Positions 1 through 8,212 of a stretch of 31,360 nt of DNA are shown here, in pieces. The DNA is from a virus, in the IMG/VR virus record IMGVR_UViG_3300008108_000238, positions 1 to 31,360 of that record. One strand, given 5' to 3'. Numbering within the stretch: position 1 is the stretch's first letter; each line of letters starts with the position of its first letter. The position numbers were made by a program, and so were the translations under genes. The notes beneath the pieces were generated by a model that saw nothing but the letters and a program-made list of their open reading frames with translations, did not search any database and was not told where the DNA came from.

Positions 1-303
1 ATACCAAGTATCAAAAGCATATATAAGTTCTATTGCAGATCCACTATGTAATTCTATTTCATCAAAATCTTCATCTATTTTACCATTGTCAGGGATAATC
101 AAAACGGTAGTCATAGCCTTTATGGTTATGTGTTCTGAATGAAACGAACTTAGTTTTACTTTGCAATGTTCGATGTTTTTGATAACCAAAAAACTTTCAC
201 AACCAGTTTCATATATGGGGTCTGAAATTGTTACTTGTTCAGAACATTTGATTGTGTTTCCCCTAAATGATTTTAAAATGGGTAAACTTTTTATTATTGA
301 CAT
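1..303 (-). CDS. Hypothetical protein, N-terminal part (runs off the left edge)
   Basis: An open frame of 101 codons starts at an ATG read on the minus strand (complement of 301-303) and has no stop before the window edge, so the C-terminus is missing. The product begins MSIIKSLPILKSFRGNTIKC and looks like a beta-rich, soluble protein, with no signal peptide or membrane segment. It contains three cysteines and an acidic stretch near residue 80. It lies one base after the stop codon of the neck-like gene (305-1417), so it is almost certainly translated from the same minus-strand transcript, and a virion or assembly role is plausible from context only. I do not recognise the family. Confidence 0.6.
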   Translation of the reverse strand, partial: MSIIKSLPILKSFRGNTIKCSEQVTISDPIYETGCESFLVIKNIEHCKVKLSSFHSEHITIKAMTTVLIIPDNGKIDEDFDEIELHSGSAIELIYAFDTWY

Positions 304-304
304 A

Positions 305-1417
305 TTAAATTACATAAATTTGGCGAGGTAGTGCTCTAAATTTAAGTGCTTTATTTAAATTTTCAGCAATTAATGCCTCTTTTTCCATTTGTTTTTCAGG
401 TCTCATCCTTTCGAGTCTTAATTTGAGCTCTTCTTCCAATTTGGATTTTTCATCTTTAGCTTCTGTTGCTAAACTTTGATAGTCCATTGTAAGTTCACTA
501 TCGGGAGTTTTCAAATTACCTGAGTATTTTCCCCTTACTCTTGATAAGGTTTCTTTAACATACGCAATAAAATATCTACGAACCCATTGTTGTGCAGGAT
601 TATTAAGTTCATCCCAAGTTATAGAGTCCAAAGGAACATCTGATGGTAGTTTAATGATGTCAGGATTGGCCTTTAGACATTTATCACGATCTTCAGGACC
701 AACATCATAATACCAATACCATACTTTTCCTTTCATTAAATTTGAATTACCAAAGTCAAATTTACCTCCTGGTACATTCATCAAGTGTAAAGCTTTCTTT
801 CCATCAGGAAGTGCGGTAACTCTGTAAGTTAAATCACCGGCAATGATTCTTCTCTGAATATTAACTTCTTGAAGTCTCAATAACATATCAAATGCTGGCA
901 TCAGGGTGTAACTACCAGTGTATCCCATTTGAGCGAATCCACCAGGTCCACCTAATCCCGCGCCACCAAATCCTCCAAAAGTCCAAGGATCCCATAACAT
1001 ATTGTTAAGTTCAGGCGCGGTATACCACATTATTTCATTAATTTCCCTGTTTGCGGGTATTTCGTAGATTTGTTGGCCTTTTACAAGTTCAATATAATCT
1101 TTATTTAAAACCCAATCCCCACCAGCTTGTAAACCAACAATTTTGGAATAAGCGTATGTGTATCTTGTTTGGTAATCTAAACTTCTTGTTGTAAATGCTC
1201 TTGTTAAAGATTGGGTGTCCAAATTTAAATCATACAATGATGTCCATTGTGATTCAATCAACCAATCTTGTACATATTGAGAATAGTCACCAATAGCAAA
1301 ATCCAAAAGAGAGTCCATCATTTCATCCTCAATTTCAATACCTCTTAGAGGCGCTCCCAATAAGTGTCTTATTTTTGTATATAGTTTGGATCTACCGGGT
1401 TCTGAGATTACTGACAT
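305..1417 (-). CDS. Putative neck / head-completion protein (gp13-like)
   Basis: This is a 370-residue soluble protein. The N-terminal 60 residues (PGRSKLYTKIRHLLGAP, then an acidic helix and a run of aromatic residues) look like the start of neck or head-completion proteins in T4-like phages. The middle (about 145-165) is a glycine-rich loop (GGFGGAGLGGPGGF) that may be a flexible or surface loop. The last 70 residues are strongly charged and probably helical. The neck assignment rests on general resemblance and on its position near gp14-like and gp15-like genes. T4 gp13 is about 310 residues, so this one is somewhat longer. An alternative is another portal-proximal structural protein. It is transcribed away from the gp14-like gene, with the SNF2-like gene between them. 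A TATTTATA motif lies 14 bases before its start. Confidence 0.55.
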   Translation of the reverse strand: MSVISEPGRSKLYTKIRHLLGAPLRGIEIEDEMMDSLLDFAIGDYSQYVQDWLIESQWTSLYDLNLDTQSLTRAFTTRSLDYQTRYTYAYSKIVGLQAGGDWVLNKDYIELVKGQQIYEIPANREINEIMWYTAPELNNMLWDPWTFGGFGGAGLGGPGGFAQMGYTGSYTLMPAFDMLLRLQEVNIQRRIIAGDLTYRVTALPDGKKALHLMNVPGGKFDFGNSNLMKGKVWYWYYDVGPEDRDKCLKANPDIIKLPSDVPLDSITWDELNNPAQQWVRRYFIAYVKETLSRVRGKYSGNLKTPDSELTMDYQSLATEAKDEKSKLEEELKLRLERMRPEKQMEKEALIAENLNKALKFRALPRQIYVI

Positions 1418-1431
1418 TAGATTTGTTTATC

Positions 1432-1439
1432 TATAAATA
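1432..1439 (-). promoter_or_regulatory. TATTTATA motif upstream of the neck-like gene (candidate late promoter)
   Basis: On the minus strand this reads ATATTTATAG, and the TATTTATA core ends 14 bases before the ATG. The same core sits at similar distances before the tape measure (11739), baseplate (16341), 28049 and tail tube genes. That supports a shared phage promoter element, but the genome is AT-rich and no transcription start is known. Confidence 0.4.
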
Positions 1440-1449
1440 TATTGATAAA

Positions 1450-3030
1450 TCAAATCATTGAGTTAATCTTGGACATTATTTCCTCAACAATATCACCATT
1501 ATTTAGGTTATCACCCATAACCTGATTAATAATTTGTTTCTTATGTGATAAGATATCATAAATTGCCCCCTCCACTGTATTCTCAAAAATGGGATAATAA
1601 ACTAATACATTATTTTTTTGCCCATATCTGTAAGCCCTATCTTCGGCCTGAGCATGATCTGAAGGAACAAAAGAAAGATCATTCATAACAATTACCTCAC
1701 CAGCGGTGAGAGTAATACCAACACCTAAAATGTTCTCACAAAGTTCTATTGTTGATTCAACTTTCTCATTTGCGATTACTTGTCTAACTTTCATCAGTTT
1801 TGAAAATTGAATTGTTAGTGATGATGATTCATCTCTTTTATTTCGATACCAATCAAAGTATTCACCCATTAGTTCTTCATATTCTTTTGACTTAAGTTTT
1901 AGATAAACAGGTGTAATGATTTTTTCAGGAAGATCCAAAACATTTTCCTTTAAACGACGAAGTATTTGAAGTGAGGTTCTTTCTCTTAATTCATCTAAGT
2001 TTGTTGCACCATTTGTATTCCAAATCTTTTTGTTACCACCAACTCTGAATTGGTATCCCCCACAATATCGTATAACATATGCTTGCCAATTTAGTGACAC
2101 AGGACTATCTACCAATCTTAATAAATTGTAATAATCAATTGGTCTTGAAGTTATTGGTGTTCCAGTTAAAAGCCAAAGTCTATCAACATTCTTAACAAAA
2201 TCATTTACCAACTTTGTTCTGATCGCTTGAGAATTTTTAATATAATGACACTCATCCAAAATAACCAAATCAAAATTTGATTTTAAAAGAATAGATTCTT
2301 CTTTGTTTTTTGGATCGTGAAAGTTTTTTATAATGTCATAGTTAACAATCACAAAATCAGCATCTTCGTATTTTTTTCCCTCACAAATATAGATAGATCT
2401 ATCTGTGTAGTTTTGTATTTCTCTAAACCAATTAATTTTGAGTGATGCAGGACAAACGATTAATATCTTTTTTGATTTGGTTTCAATCGATGAGATAATG
2501 GTAGAAGTTGTTTTACCCAAACCCATATCATCGGCTAATATAAATTTTTTATTACTTGTTAATTTTTCAATAGCTTCCTTTTGATGAGATAAAGGAGGTC
2601 TATGTTCATACTTTATATAATCAATCTCAATAGGTTCGGTTCTATTACTTTTAATAATTGCGGATTTTGGAACCCACATATCTTGAATTGTATCTCCACT
2701 AAAAAACTTTCCCCATATGTGATACGATGTGTCTTTTTCAACTAAGATCTTTTCTACCCATAATTGTTTTGGTATTGACACTAACAATTTTTCGTCAGCA
2801 AACTTCTTAGAAAAATAGAAATCTAAATCAACCCATTTTTTGGCAACCTTTGGGTTTGTGGTATGGTAATTTAAAATGTAATCGGATTGAGCGCGAGTAG
2901 GATAGAACTTCTTATTTGTTTTTAAGTTGTTCTGTAGTTTTAAAAGATAGTTATTAGATCCTTCGTAATTGGATAAAATATCTAAAGCTTTTTGTTCTAT
3001 CGTTTTGATGGTATTTTCCACAATAATCAT
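1450..3030 (-). CDS. SNF2-family helicase-like ATPase with an incomplete second helicase domain
   Basis: This 526-residue protein resembles small SNF2 (SMARCAL1-type) DNA-dependent ATPases. Motifs seen: Walker A DDMGLGKT (residues 167-174), motif II DECH (259-262), motif III LTGTP (288-292), and motif VI QAEDRAYRYGQ (461-471). The family remodels or anneals DNA using ATP, and phage members are thought to act in replication or recombination. The second RecA-like domain is abnormal. After KLMKVRQVIANEKVESTIEL (411-430) the protein passes directly into GVGITLTAG (436-444, motif V), without the usual 70-85 residues that carry motif IV. The reading frame is open across the junction, so this looks like an in-frame deletion, and the protein may bind ATP without working as a full translocase. 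It is divergent from the gp14-like gene and 32 bases upstream of the neck-like gene, on the same strand. Confidence 0.85.
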   Translation of the reverse strand: MIIVENTIKTIEQKALDILSNYEGSNNYLLKLQNNLKTNKKFYPTRAQSDYILNYHTTNPKVAKKWVDLDFYFSKKFADEKLLVSIPKQLWVEKILVEKDTSYHIWGKFFSGDTIQDMWVPKSAIIKSNRTEPIEIDYIKYEHRPPLSHQKEAIEKLTSNKKFILADDMGLGKTTSTIISSIETKSKKILIVCPASLKINWFREIQNYTDRSIYICEGKKYEDADFVIVNYDIIKNFHDPKNKEESILLKSNFDLVILDECHYIKNSQAIRTKLVNDFVKNVDRLWLLTGTPITSRPIDYYNLLRLVDSPVSLNWQAYVIRYCGGYQFRVGGNKKIWNTNGATNLDELRERTSLQILRRLKENVLDLPEKIITPVYLKLKSKEYEELMGEYFDWYRNKRDESSSLTIQFSKLMKVRQVIANEKVESTIELCENILGVGITLTAGEVIVMNDLSFVPSDHAQAEDRAYRYGQKNNVLVYYPIFENTVEGAIYDILSHKKQIINQVMGDNLNNGDIVEEIMSKINSMI

Positions 3031-3032
3031 AA

Positions 3033-3054
3033 AAATAGTAAATTTAAACTATTT
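3033..3054. promoter_or_regulatory. Inverted repeat in a 30-bp divergent intergenic region
   Basis: AAATAGT (3033-3039) and ACTATTT (3048-3054) are a perfect 7-bp inverted repeat with an 8-base AT centre. It fills most of the 30 bases between the start codons of the SNF2-like gene (minus) and the gp14-like gene (plus). Each arm reads ACTATTT towards its own gene, so this may be a symmetrical promoter or an operator for both. The leaders would be very short. Function is inferred. Confidence 0.4.
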
Positions 3055-3060
3055 ATCAAT

Positions 3061-3573
3061 ATGAACAAAAAGGTTCCAATTACCAGATTAGGTAAGTTCT
3101 TTGATGGCCAAGATTATAATTTGGACATCGATATGGGTGAAGAGTGGTTACTTGGTGATATGAATTTCACTTTGGTTCTTTATAGAGTTGATAGACTAAG
3201 AACCAAGATCGATGATGTATATGGTGAGGTTTTACCCGATGGTGTAAAGTTTCACCCACCAATAGAATTTAAAGCTTATGTTTTGGTTAATGCCCCTGAA
3301 AACAGATATATCGGAACATCTCAAGTGGTTCAAACAGAACCAGGAAATATGAGATTTTCGGTATATACTAAACACCTTGATGAGTTAGGAATAGAAATTG
3401 GGTTAGGTGATTATATTGGATACTATGAAACAGAAGATACTGTTAGATATTATTCAGTAGTAAATGATGGTAGAATTGTTTCAGATAATAAACATACATA
3501 TGCAGGATTCAAACCTTTTTATAAAACATATATTGCAAGTCCTGTTAATAATAATGAATTCAAAGGAATATAA
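3061..3573 (+). CDS. Putative neck protein (gp14-like head-tail connector)
   Basis: This 170-residue protein starts at MNKKVPITRLGK. A longer open frame exists upstream, from 2992, but it would overlap the start of the SNF2-like gene on the other strand, so ATG 3061 is preferred. The second half (GDYIGYYETEDTVRYYSV followed by KPFYKTYIASP) resembles the part of T4 gp14 that reads GDLIYFPMDNSLFEINWV and then PFYQLG. This supports a neck protein joining the filled head to the tail. T4 gp14 is 256 residues, so this is a short version. Its stop overlaps the start of the next gene (TAATG), the tail terminator, which fits a head-tail joining operon. No membrane segment or cysteine cluster is seen. 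The family call is by eye. Confidence 0.55.
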   Translation: MNKKVPITRLGKFFDGQDYNLDIDMGEEWLLGDMNFTLVLYRVDRLRTKIDDVYGEVLPDGVKFHPPIEFKAYVLVNAPENRYIGTSQVVQTEPGNMRFSVYTKHLDELGIEIGLGDYIGYYETEDTVRYYSVVNDGRIVSDNKHTYAGFKPFYKTYIASPVNNNEFKGI

Positions 3574-4607
3574 TGATATTTGGTAAAAAAATAAAAAAGC
3601 ACATTCCTCTTGAACCTCAGAGTATTCTGTTGGAAAGAAGAAGACAACTTTTAGAAAAAATCAATCAAGATGGAACTTATTTACCCAAGTCGGTTTTACA
3701 CGCGGATTTGGATCGTGGATTTTTGGATTTTACAAAAGATCAACTCAAAACTACTGTCGCAGGTAAAACAATACCTATGATTGACATTTTGATTACAACA
3801 CAGAATTGGGCTCAGTTTACTGAAACTTGGAACATACACGACTTGGATGATAATGTGTCATTGCCATTTATTACTGTAATTCGTCAACCTGAAGTTAAAT
3901 TTGGAACCAATCCTGCTCTTATGTATAACATTCCAAATAGAAAACAATATTTTTATGCGTCGGTCCCAACTTGGGATGGTAATAGAAAAGGTATGGATGT
4001 ATATACAATACCCCAACCAGTTCCTGTTGATATCACATACCAAGTTAAGATTGTTTGTAATAGGATGAGAGAAATAAACGAGTTCAACAAAATTGTTTTG
4101 GAAAAATTTTCATCAAGACAATCTTATCAAATCATTAAAGGTCATTACATACCAATTGTTATGAATGATATAAGTGATGAATCTGTAAAGGAGGTAGAAA
4201 AAAGAAAGTATTATATACAGACATATTCTTTTACATTATTAGGATTTCTAATAGATGAAAATGAATTTGAGGTTAATCCTGCAGTTACTCGAGTTTTACA
4301 TATGGTAGAGACAAATAAGAAAATCAAAAAAAATATACCAACTAACAAAGAAATTAATAAAACAGAATTAGATGTAAAATTTTTGAATGGTAATACCTCA
4401 TTGAGTGATGTTTTTGATTATAGAGTAGATCTTAGTTTATTAGATTCCGTAAATGTGATCACCTATGATGTTTTTATAAATGGGGATTTTTTTGGTACAG
4501 ATGTGGACTTGATTCAGATAAATACAAATGATAATATTACTTTTAATATTACAAAGTTGAATGTTATGGAAGACTCCAACATTAGATTCAAAACAATAAT
4601 AGTTTAA
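3573..4607 (+). CDS. Tail terminator / tail completion protein (gp15-like)
   Basis: This 344-residue protein probably caps the tail tube and sheath at the head-proximal end. Residues about 150-232 (PVPVDITYQVKIVCNRMREI, then an aromatic linker, IPIVMNDISDES, and RKYYIQTYSFTLLGFLID) match the order and pattern of the T4 gp15 core: PSPIKMIYELSIFTRYEDDM, a linker, IVLMSAAIDEA, and RRIEWSLTFEVNGWMYPP. T4 gp15 is 272 residues. The extra length here is mostly a C-terminal tail (about 250-344) that looks like a small beta domain. The gene is translationally coupled to the gp14-like gene through a TAATG overlap. After it come an antisense mini-gene and then the sheath gene, as expected for a tail cluster. 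Confidence 0.7.
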   Translation: MIFGKKIKKHIPLEPQSILLERRRQLLEKINQDGTYLPKSVLHADLDRGFLDFTKDQLKTTVAGKTIPMIDILITTQNWAQFTETWNIHDLDDNVSLPFITVIRQPEVKFGTNPALMYNIPNRKQYFYASVPTWDGNRKGMDVYTIPQPVPVDITYQVKIVCNRMREINEFNKIVLEKFSSRQSYQIIKGHYIPIVMNDISDESVKEVEKRKYYIQTYSFTLLGFLIDENEFEVNPAVTRVLHMVETNKKIKKNIPTNKEINKTELDVKFLNGNTSLSDVFDYRVDLSLLDSVNVITYDVFINGDFFGTDVDLIQINTNDNITFNITKLNVMEDSNIRFKTIIV

Positions 4608-4757
4608 TTATTCACCATATATATCTTTATTTTGTTTACAATTTTCAATTATTAATTTTTCAACAAATTTATAAATTTTTAATCCTTTTTTTTCACAATA
4701 AGATTTTAAAATTTCGTGTGTTTTACTACTGATTTTTAGATTTTTAATGTCTTTCAT
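4608..4757 (-). CDS. Small ribbon-helix-helix-like protein
   Basis: A 49-codon frame reads on the minus strand from ATG (complement of 4755-4757) to TAA (complement of 4608-4610). Its end abuts the stop of the gp15-like gene. The product begins MKDIKNLKISSKTHEILKSY and continues with KKGLKIYKFVEKLIIENC. The pattern LKIS..TH..LK.Y...KGL.IY.FVE.LI is like short RHH DNA-binding proteins: one beta strand and two helices with the middle glycine turn. RHH proteins usually act as dimeric repressors, so a regulator of nearby genes is possible. It has no Shine-Dalgarno sequence, as for its neighbours. The call rests on this pattern only, and the frame could be fortuitous. Confidence 0.5.
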   Translation of the reverse strand: MKDIKNLKISSKTHEILKSYCEKKGLKIYKFVEKLIIENCKQNKDIYGE

Positions 4758-4798
4758 ACTTTTAGATAATTTAGGTAGAATTTATTATCCTAATTCAT

Positions 4799-4826
4799 AA
4801 ATACTTTTCATAATGTAAAGTATTTT
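4799..4826 (+). terminator. AT-rich hairpin before the sheath gene (candidate terminator)
   Basis: AAATACTTT (4799-4807) pairs perfectly with AAAGTATTT (4817-4825) around a 9-base loop, and the right arm runs into TTTT. It could end transcripts coming from the gp14/gp15-like genes and isolate the sheath gene, which has its own leader. The stem contains only one G-C pair, so it is weak. Confidence 0.35.
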
Positions 4827-4840
4827 GACATTTATTTGAA

Positions 4841-4850
4841 TATTTATTTG
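4841..4850 (+). promoter_or_regulatory. Possible promoter element in the sheath leader
   Basis: TATTTATTTG lies 29 bases before the sheath ATG, with a TTTGACA at 4824-4830. It resembles both the TATTTATA motif of other late genes and a degenerate Bacteroidota -7 element, but the TTTG spacing is too short for a standard host promoter. The long A-rich leader after it (4851-4879) fits a highly translated gene. Confidence 0.25.
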
Positions 4851-4879
4851 TAAAATAAACAAAAAAAATATAAAAAATA

Positions 4880-7800
4880 ATGGCAACATCTAGTAAAGTA
4901 TTTGTGTCGCCTGGTGTGTACACCTCAGAAAGAGAATTGAGCTTCGTGGCTCAAAGTGTGGGTGTGACAACATTAGGTATTGTGGGTGAAACTCTGAAGG
5001 GGCCTGCATTCGAACCTATCTTCATAACTAACTATGATGAATTCAGAACATATTTCGGTGATACAAAATCCGAAAGATTTGTTAATACCCAAATCCCAAA
5101 ATATGAATCTGCTTACATCGCTAAATCCTACCTACAACAATCTAACCAATTGTTTGTAACAAGAATTCTGGGTCTATCGGGTTACGATGCGGGCCCATCT
5201 TGGTCTATTACAAGTATTGCAAATGTTGATTCCTCTACCGTAGTTTCAACAAGTACTGCACAAAATATCAACACTTTGACTTTTAGTGCTTTAACATATT
5301 CAGCATTTACTGAATCATCAATCGAAGTAATCGGAACAGGATCTTTACCGTTTAGTGGTATGTTAAGTACAACATTTACAGACAACAATGGTAATAGTGT
5401 TACTTTATTGGAATCGTTAGAAGGGTTCATTTCCGATCAGATTTCAAATTCGGGTGCTAACTATACTACAGATGTAAATTATTACGGATCTTTAGATTCT
5501 GCAGATATTGCAACTGTTGAGGGTCTTGGATATACTGCATCGACAAATGTATTTGGTGTTCAGAATTTAGATTTTACCGCAAATACACTAACTTCTTATT
5601 TAAACAATACTTGGTTCTATACTTTGTTCGATTCTACAAATTGTACATATGTAGGATATTCTTTCACATTTGCACTTTCATCTTATGATGCTATAAGTGT
5701 ACCAACAGAAATTACTGGTGGTATCGATATATACTACAATGAATTTTCAGGAACGTGCTATTGTGATTATGAAGGTTTGGTTTTAGCAACTCTAAGATCA
5801 CGCGGTTTATCAATTGACCAAGGACCTGAATATCAAGTTTCAGCAACAACAGGTGTTGTTATGGATTGTTCAGGTGATTATGCACAAGTAAACTCTAATC
5901 CTTACGCGGCATTTGGAATTTCAGGATTAACCGTATCTGGTGATGTATTTCAGTTCGAAGTTTCTTTACAAGATAATGATCAGAATTTTATTTCTAAAGT
6001 TTTAGGTAAAGGTAACTTTGACAAGTCAGCAACAGAAGTACCTGTATTTGTTGAAGAGGTTTATCCTGTGATGTTATATAACTTGTATATGAATTCATAT
6101 ATTAAAGGTTTAAATTGTACATTAGTTTCATTACCTAGTGCTAGAAGTGGTAATCAATATTCTTTGGGTTATTATTTGGATAAATTCCAAACTCCTGAAA
6201 CTCCTTGGGTTGTATCTGAACTTCGTGGTAATGTAGTTTACAAGTTATTTAAAGTTATTTCAATCTCTGATGGTAACGCGGCTAACACAGAGGTAAAAAT
6301 TTCAATTGCAAATCTTTCATATGTTGATGGTACATTTGATGTATTTGTTAGAGATTTTTACGATACCGATAGAAATCCTGTTGTGTTTGAAAAATTTGAA
6401 GGTTGTACAATGAATCCAAATCTTAACAACTATGTTGCTAAGAAAATAGGTACTAGTAATGGTGAGTACGCAACACTATCAAAATTCATTATGTTGGATG
6501 TAAATGAGTTTGCACCAATTGACACATTACCTTGTGGTTTTGAAGGATATGTACTTCCTACTTACTCAGGTTACTCTAATTGTCCTTTGACTTCCGCAAA
6601 ACCACCAAAACCAATTTACAAAACTAAAGTTAACTATCCTGGTGAAGTAATCTACAATCCTCCTTTTGGAGCACCTATTCAATCGTTGGGTGACAAACCA
6701 AGAAGACAATATTTAGGTTTTACAAGTACAATTGGTGTTGATTCTGACCTTTTACAATATAAAGGTAAACAAAATAATGATCTTTGTGTTGCAACGAATG
6801 ATTTAGTTTGGAATTATTTAACTAGAGGTTTCCATATGGACTCAGGTGCAACTGTAATCACAATAGGTGAAGATTATGTTACAAGTGGTCAACAAGCGTT
6901 TGATTGTGGTGCTGGTGACTTTACATCAGATCCTCAAGATCCGAACAACCCTTATTATTACCTTTATTCTAGAAAATTCTCTTTAGTATTCCAAGGTGGT
7001 TTTGATGGTTGGGACACATACAGACAATGGAGAACAAATACTGATGAATATCAGATCGGTAAACCTTCATATTTGGCAGGTTCTTGTCCTACAATTAGAT
7101 TCCCTCAAGCAACAGGATGGGGAGCATTTAAAACTATCAATAACGATGGTAACATTATTGATTATGCAAACACTGATTACTACGCATATTTGATAGGTAT
7201 GCAAACATTCGCAAATCCAGTGGCAATTAATATAAATGTATTGGCAACTCCTGGTATAGATATGTTCAACAACCTTGAACTTGTTAAGTCAGCAATAGAT
7301 ATGGTTGAACAAGACAGAGCGGATTCAATATATATCGTTACAATGCCTGATTGGGAAATGTACACACCTACAAATCAGAACCCTAACGATTACATATTTC
7401 CTGAAGATGCTGTTGATAGATTAGAAGATACTGAAATAGATTCTAACTACACAGCAACTTACTTCCCTTGGGTATTGACCCGTGATAATGTAAATCTTAC
7501 TCAGATATACATTCCACCTACAGCTGAAGTTACTCGTAACTTGGCTCTTACAGATAACATCGCATTCCCTTGGTTCGCAACTGCGGGTTACACAAGAGGT
7601 CTTGTAAATTCTGTAAAAGCTCGTAAGAAAGTAACTCAAGAAGATAGAGACATCCTGTATAAGGGTAGAATTAACCCAATCGCTACCTTCCAAGATGTAG
7701 GTACTGTAATTTGGGGTAACAAAACTCTTCAAATCTCTGAAGGAGCCCTTAACAGAATCAATGTTCGTCGTTTGTTGTTACAAGCAAGAAAACTTATCTC

Positions 7801-8062
7801 CGCTGTGGCAGTAAGACTTCTGTTCGAGCAAAATGATGAAAAACTTCGTCAGGATTTCTTAGACGCTGTTAATCCTATCCTTGATGCTATCAGAAGAGAT
7901 AGAGGTTTGTTTGACTTTAGAGTAACAGTTTCCTCTTCCGCTGAAGATTTTGATAAACAACAATTGAGTGGTAAGGTTTATCTCAAACCTACAAAAGCTC
8001 TTGAATTTATCGACATCGAATTCTTGATCACTCCTCTTGGAGCGTCTTTCGAAGACATTTAA
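4880..8062 (+). CDS. gp18: Contractile tail sheath protein (gp18-like), enlarged
   Basis: This 1060-residue protein forms the contractile sheath around the tail tube. The N-terminus (VFVSPGVYTSERELS, then GIVGETLKGPAFEP and TNYDEFRTYFG) is typical of sheath proteins. So is the C-terminal domain from about 900: GYTRGLVNSVKARKK, INPIATFQDVGTVIWGNKTL, NVRRLLLQARKLI, and a final beta strand IDIEFLITPLGASFEDI. T4 gp18 is about 660 residues. The additional 400 lie mostly between residues 110 and 600, a beta-rich region with several cysteines (including CYCDYEG near 295) that probably forms extra outward-facing domains. The gene is followed by its own terminator at 8083-8114. The tube gene is on the opposite strand, unlike the T4 order in which genes 18 and 19 follow one another. 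Confidence 0.93.
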   Translation: MATSSKVFVSPGVYTSERELSFVAQSVGVTTLGIVGETLKGPAFEPIFITNYDEFRTYFGDTKSERFVNTQIPKYESAYIAKSYLQQSNQLFVTRILGLSGYDAGPSWSITSIANVDSSTVVSTSTAQNINTLTFSALTYSAFTESSIEVIGTGSLPFSGMLSTTFTDNNGNSVTLLESLEGFISDQISNSGANYTTDVNYYGSLDSADIATVEGLGYTASTNVFGVQNLDFTANTLTSYLNNTWFYTLFDSTNCTYVGYSFTFALSSYDAISVPTEITGGIDIYYNEFSGTCYCDYEGLVLATLRSRGLSIDQGPEYQVSATTGVVMDCSGDYAQVNSNPYAAFGISGLTVSGDVFQFEVSLQDNDQNFISKVLGKGNFDKSATEVPVFVEEVYPVMLYNLYMNSYIKGLNCTLVSLPSARSGNQYSLGYYLDKFQTPETPWVVSELRGNVVYKLFKVISISDGNAANTEVKISIANLSYVDGTFDVFVRDFYDTDRNPVVFEKFEGCTMNPNLNNYVAKKIGTSNGEYATLSKFIMLDVNEFAPIDTLPCGFEGYVLPTYSGYSNCPLTSAKPPKPIYKTKVNYPGEVIYNPPFGAPIQSLGDKPRRQYLGFTSTIGVDSDLLQYKGKQNNDLCVATNDLVWNYLTRGFHMDSGATVITIGEDYVTSGQQAFDCGAGDFTSDPQDPNNPYYYLYSRKFSLVFQGGFDGWDTYRQWRTNTDEYQIGKPSYLAGSCPTIRFPQATGWGAFKTINNDGNIIDYANTDYYAYLIGMQTFANPVAININVLATPGIDMFNNLELVKSAIDMVEQDRADSIYIVTMPDWEMYTPTNQNPNDYIFPEDAVDRLEDTEIDSNYTATYFPWVLTRDNVNLTQIYIPPTAEVTRNLALTDNIAFPWFATAGYTRGLVNSVKARKKVTQEDRDILYKGRINPIATFQDVGTVIWGNKTLQISEGALNRINVRRLLLQARKLISAVAVRLLFEQNDEKLRQDFLDAVNPILDAIRRDRGLFDFRVTVSSSAEDFDKQQLSGKVYLKPTKALEFIDIEFLITPLGASFEDI

Positions 8063-8082
8063 TCGAAGGATACACAAAAAAG

Positions 8083-8114
8083 AAACCCTCACAGAAATGT
8101 GGGGGTTTTTTATT
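8083..8114 (+). terminator. Terminator of the sheath gene
   Basis: AAACCCTCACA (8083-8093) pairs with TGTGGGGGTTT (8098-8108) around a GAAA tetraloop, followed by a T run. The one imperfect pair is a T·G wobble in plus-strand RNA but an A·C mismatch in minus-strand RNA, so the hairpin is built for the plus strand, that is for the sheath gene. Confidence 0.85.
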
Positions 8115-8168
8115 ATATATTAATTTATTATCAAACTTTTATTAATAAAAAAAAATAATAAGCACAAA

Positions 8169-8198
8169 AAAAATCCCATACCTGAATACGGGATTTTT
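8169..8198 (-). terminator. Terminator of the tail tube gene
   Basis: AAAAATCCCATA (8169-8180) and TACGGGATTTTT (8187-8198) form a long stem with a 6-base loop. The single imperfect position (8178/8189) is A·C in plus-strand RNA but U·G in minus-strand RNA. On the minus strand the stem runs into a U tract from 8173 to 8166. It therefore serves the minus-strand tube gene, whose stop codon is only 15 bases away. Confidence 0.8.
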
Positions 8199-8212
8199 GT
8201 TTGTAGTAAATT

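Noticed and set aside
2992-3060. Upstream extension of the gp14-like gene
   Set aside because: It would be the antisense of the SNF2-like start and of the divergent intergenic region. ATG 3061 gives a normal neck-like N-terminus.
5182-5430. Minus-strand frame inside the sheath gene (also similar ones at 7421-7732, 7859-8092, 13343-13654 and 14276-14611)
   Set aside because: They lie fully antisense to strong genes, show no family features and no leader of their own.
6996-7193. Second plus-strand frame inside the sheath gene
   Set aside because: It is an out-of-frame shadow rich in Met and Leu, with no start context or homology pattern.
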